Source: an uncultured Streptococcus sp.
Lineage (GTDB): Bacteria > Bacillota > Bacilli > Lactobacillales > Streptococcaceae
NCBI RefSeq assembly: GCF_943912555.1
Contig: NZ_CALTUR010000092.1
Location: forward strand, 1 to 7,455
Length of the DNA stretch: 7,455 bases
Direction: 5' to 3'
In this document: positions 6,088 through 7,455 of the stretch, in pieces
Numbering within the stretch: position 1 is the stretch's first letter
How the letters are laid out: every line of letters starts with the position of its first letter
Translations under genes and position numbers: made by a program
Notes under the pieces: generated by a model
Told to the model about the DNA's origin: nothing
Databases searched by the model: none
Seen by the model: only the letters and a program-made list of their open reading frames with translations

Positions 6088-6100
6088 GTAAACGCTTACT
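6087..6100. promoter_or_regulatory. cre-like CcpA binding site in the lctO leader
   Basis: AGTAAACGCTTACT contains the perfect 12-bp palindrome GTAAACGCTTAC (6088-6099) and the AA-N-CG core of catabolite-responsive elements. The outer T and A of the consensus TGNAANCGNTNNCA are replaced by A and T. It lies downstream of the proposed promoter and upstream of the ribosome binding site, a position where CcpA usually represses. CcpA control of lactate oxidase is known in other oral streptococci, which supports the call. Confidence 0.7.
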
Positions 6101-6118
6101 TATTAAGGAGGGCATTTT

Positions 6119-7255
6119 ATGTCATATAAAACAAGCAATGCAGAAGGTCATGTAGATTTCATCAATACCTATGATTTGGAGCCAATGGCACAACAAGTTA
6201 TTCCTAAAGCAGCATTTGGCTATATCGCTAGTGGGGCGGAAGATACTTTCACTTTGCGTGAGAATATCCGCGCCTTTAACCACAAACTCATCGTTCCGCA
6301 TACGCTTTGCAATGTAGAAAATCCAAGTACAGAGATTGAATTTGCAGGTGAAAAATTGTCTTCACCAATCATTATGGCGCCTGTTGCGGCCCATAAATTG
6401 GCAAACGAACAGGGTGAAGTGGCGACTGCGCGTGGTGTTCATGAGTTTGGGTCCCTCTATACAACCAGTTCTTACTCTACTGTCGATCTTCCAGAAATTA
6501 CAGAAGCCCTTCAAGGGACACCTCACTGGTTCCAATTTTACTTTAGTAAAGATGACGGGATTAACCGCCACATCATGGACCGTGTGAAGGCCGAAGGTTA
6601 TAAAGCGATTGTCTTGACAGCAGATGCTACTGTAGGAGGCAATCGTGAGGTGGATAAGCGCAATGGTTTTGTCTTCCCAGTTGGCATGCCGATTGTTGAA
6701 GAATACCTGCCAGAAGGTGCTGGTAAATCAATGGACTTTGTTTACAAATCAGCTAAACAACGCTTGTCTCCACGTGATGTAGAATTTATCGCTGAATACT
6801 CAGGACTTCCTGTGTATGTCAAGGGACCACAATGCCGTGAGGATGTTGAACGTTCGCTTGCTGCGGGAGCATCTGGTATCTGGGTAACCAACCACGGTGG
6901 ACGCCAAATCGACGGTGGACCAGCTGCCTTTGACTCACTTCAAGAAGTAGCAGAAGCAGTTGACAAACGTGTGCCAATTGTCTTTGATTCAGGTATTCGT
7001 CGTGGTCAACACGTCTTTAAAGCCTTGGCTTCAGGAGCAGATTTGGTAGCTATTGGCCGCCCAGTCATCTATGGTTTGGCTCTCGGTGGTAGTGTTGGTG
7101 TGCGTCAAGTCTTTGAACACTTGAATGCAGAATTGAAGACAGTTATGCAGTTGTCTGGAACTCAGACTATTGAAGATGTTAAACACTTTAAACTTCGTCA
7201 CAACCCATACAACCCAACCTTCCCAGTTGATCCTCGTGACTTAAAATTGTATTGA
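6119..7255 (+). CDS. lctO: L-lactate oxidase (FMN-dependent alpha-hydroxy acid oxidase)
   Basis: This 378-residue cytoplasmic flavoenzyme oxidises L-lactate with O2 to pyruvate and H2O2. With pyruvate oxidase it is a main source of the peroxide that mitis-group streptococci use against competitors, and it recycles lactate late in growth. The FMN-dependent TIM-barrel fold spans almost the whole protein. Key features are Tyr35 in the GYIASGAED segment, the FQFYF strand and LTADA loop of the flavin pocket, the active-site motif NHGGRQIDGG with catalytic base His259 and substrate-binding Arg262, and the FMN-phosphate segments DSGIRRG (290-296) and GRP (313-315). The length is close to the 374 residues of the Aerococcus viridans enzyme, and the close match of motifs favours lactate over glycolate or mandelate. 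ATG is preceded by AAGGAGGG (6105-6112) with a six-base gap. It appears monocistronic, with its own promoter, a cre-like site and a terminator. Confidence 0.95.
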   Translation: MSYKTSNAEGHVDFINTYDLEPMAQQVIPKAAFGYIASGAEDTFTLRENIRAFNHKLIVPHTLCNVENPSTEIEFAGEKLSSPIIMAPVAAHKLANEQGEVATARGVHEFGSLYTTSSYSTVDLPEITEALQGTPHWFQFYFSKDDGINRHIMDRVKAEGYKAIVLTADATVGGNREVDKRNGFVFPVGMPIVEEYLPEGAGKSMDFVYKSAKQRLSPRDVEFIAEYSGLPVYVKGPQCREDVERSLAAGASGIWVTNHGGRQIDGGPAAFDSLQEVAEAVDKRVPIVFDSGIRRGQHVFKALASGADLVAIGRPVIYGLALGGSVGVRQVFEHLNAELKTVMQLSGTQTIEDVKHFKLRHNPYNPTFPVDPRDLKLY

Positions 7256-7267
7256 TAAAACAGCTTG

Positions 7268-7291
7268 CCTCCACTGAATGTGGAGGTTTTT
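7268..7291 (+). terminator. Intrinsic terminator of lctO
   Basis: A perfect 7-bp G+C-rich stem, CCTCCAC (7268-7274) with GTGGAGG (7280-7286), has a five-base TGAAT loop and is followed by TTTTT and a further T-rich stretch. It begins 12 bases after the lctO stop codon and separates lctO from the riboswitch promoter. Confidence 0.93.
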
Positions 7292-7364
7292 GCTTGTGTT
7301 TTAAAAGTTTCAATGAGGAAAAATGTATCAAAAACTATAGAAATATATTTTTCAGTCAAATATC

Positions 7365-7393
7365 TTGCTAGGGTTTTCATTTTTTGCTATACT
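7365..7393 (+). promoter_or_regulatory. Promoter of the TPP-riboswitch transcript
   Basis: The -35 TTGCTA (7365-7370), a 17-bp spacer and the extended -10 TG-C-TATACT (7385-7393, hexamer 7388-7393, five of six matches) make the strongest promoter match in the window. Transcription would begin near 7400, about 20 bases before the riboswitch. Confidence 0.8.
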
Positions 7394-7419
7394 GGTGCAG
7401 TAATTAAATAATAAAGACA

Positions 7420-7455
7420 TTTGGGGTGCTTTAGGCTGAGATGATACCCATTGAA
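7420..7455 (+). ncRNA. TPP (thiamine pyrophosphate) riboswitch, 5' half, cut by window edge
   Basis: The sequence contains the conserved THI-element parts in order: GGGGTGC (7423-7429), the invariant CTGAGATGATACCC (7436-7449; CTGAGA is the pyrimidine-sensing loop), then TTGAA at the edge, where the conserved GAACCTGATC would continue. The 3' half, the expression platform and the controlled gene lie outside. In streptococci, genes for thiamine salvage or uptake (tenA, thiM, thiE, ECF transporter parts) usually follow, so the next gene is probably one of these. TPP binding should lower its expression. Confidence 0.93.

Noticed and set aside
6073..6099. Rex or GlnR operator at the lctO start site
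   Set aside because: The remembered Rex (TTGTGAANNNNTTCACAA) and GlnR (TGTNAN7TNACA) patterns do not fit the spacing or arm sequence.
7198..7380. Minus-strand 60-codon open frame over the end of lctO and its terminator
   Set aside because: It runs through the lctO terminator and 3' coding region on the opposite strand, has no convincing ribosome binding site and no recognisable product.

Overview
The window looks like a chromosomal segment of a mitis-group Streptococcus (S. pneumoniae / S. mitis / S. oralis type). The grounds are the low G+C, strong AGGAGG ribosome binding sites, a surface protein with repeats like those of pneumococcal Zmp/IgA1-protease N-termini, and a lactate oxidase gene followed by a TPP riboswitch leader. 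From memory, pneumococcal genomes carry a polar amino acid ABC transporter, lctO and a thiamine gene cluster in this order. The species call is inference; nothing was searched.

Layout. (1) Positions 1-2873, + strand: the 3' part of a large surface-protein gene that enters from the left edge. Its visible product has six 17-residue tandem repeats (exact 51-bp DNA period), a charged linker, about seven consecutive G5-type stalk domains and a C-terminal CAP/SCP (cysteine-rich secretory/PR-1-like) domain. There is no C-terminal cell-wall anchor. (2) Positions 2876-2937: a long bidirectional terminator hairpin shared with the convergent operon. (3) Positions 2943-5903, - strand: a complete four-gene amino acid ABC importer operon. 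In order of transcription it encodes permease, permease, ATPase and lipoprotein substrate-binding protein, tightly packed with one 41-bp overlap and one TAA/ATG abutment. (4) Positions 5904-6118: a 215-bp divergent regulatory region with a promoter on each strand, a CodY-like box, two other inverted repeats and a cre-like CcpA site. (5) Positions 6119-7255, + strand: lctO, L-lactate oxidase, followed by an intrinsic terminator. (6) Positions 7365-7455: a promoter and the first half of a TPP riboswitch cut by the right edge; the thiamine gene it controls lies outside.

How the parts work together. The transporter imports a polar amino acid; its substrate-binding protein resembles the cystine/cysteine- and acidic/amide amino acid-binding groups. 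LctO oxidises L-lactate with O2 to pyruvate and H2O2. The shared intergenic region carries plausible binding sites for the carbon regulator CcpA and the amino acid/GTP-responsive regulator CodY, which would tie both units to nutrient status. The surface protein is transcribed towards the operon but insulated from it by the terminator and has no obvious metabolic link.

Most of the window is well-understood core metabolism. The part most worth further attention is the G5-stalk/CAP-head surface protein, which has the N-terminal style of an IgA1 protease but a different C-terminal domain. I do not see a clearly new multi-gene system here.
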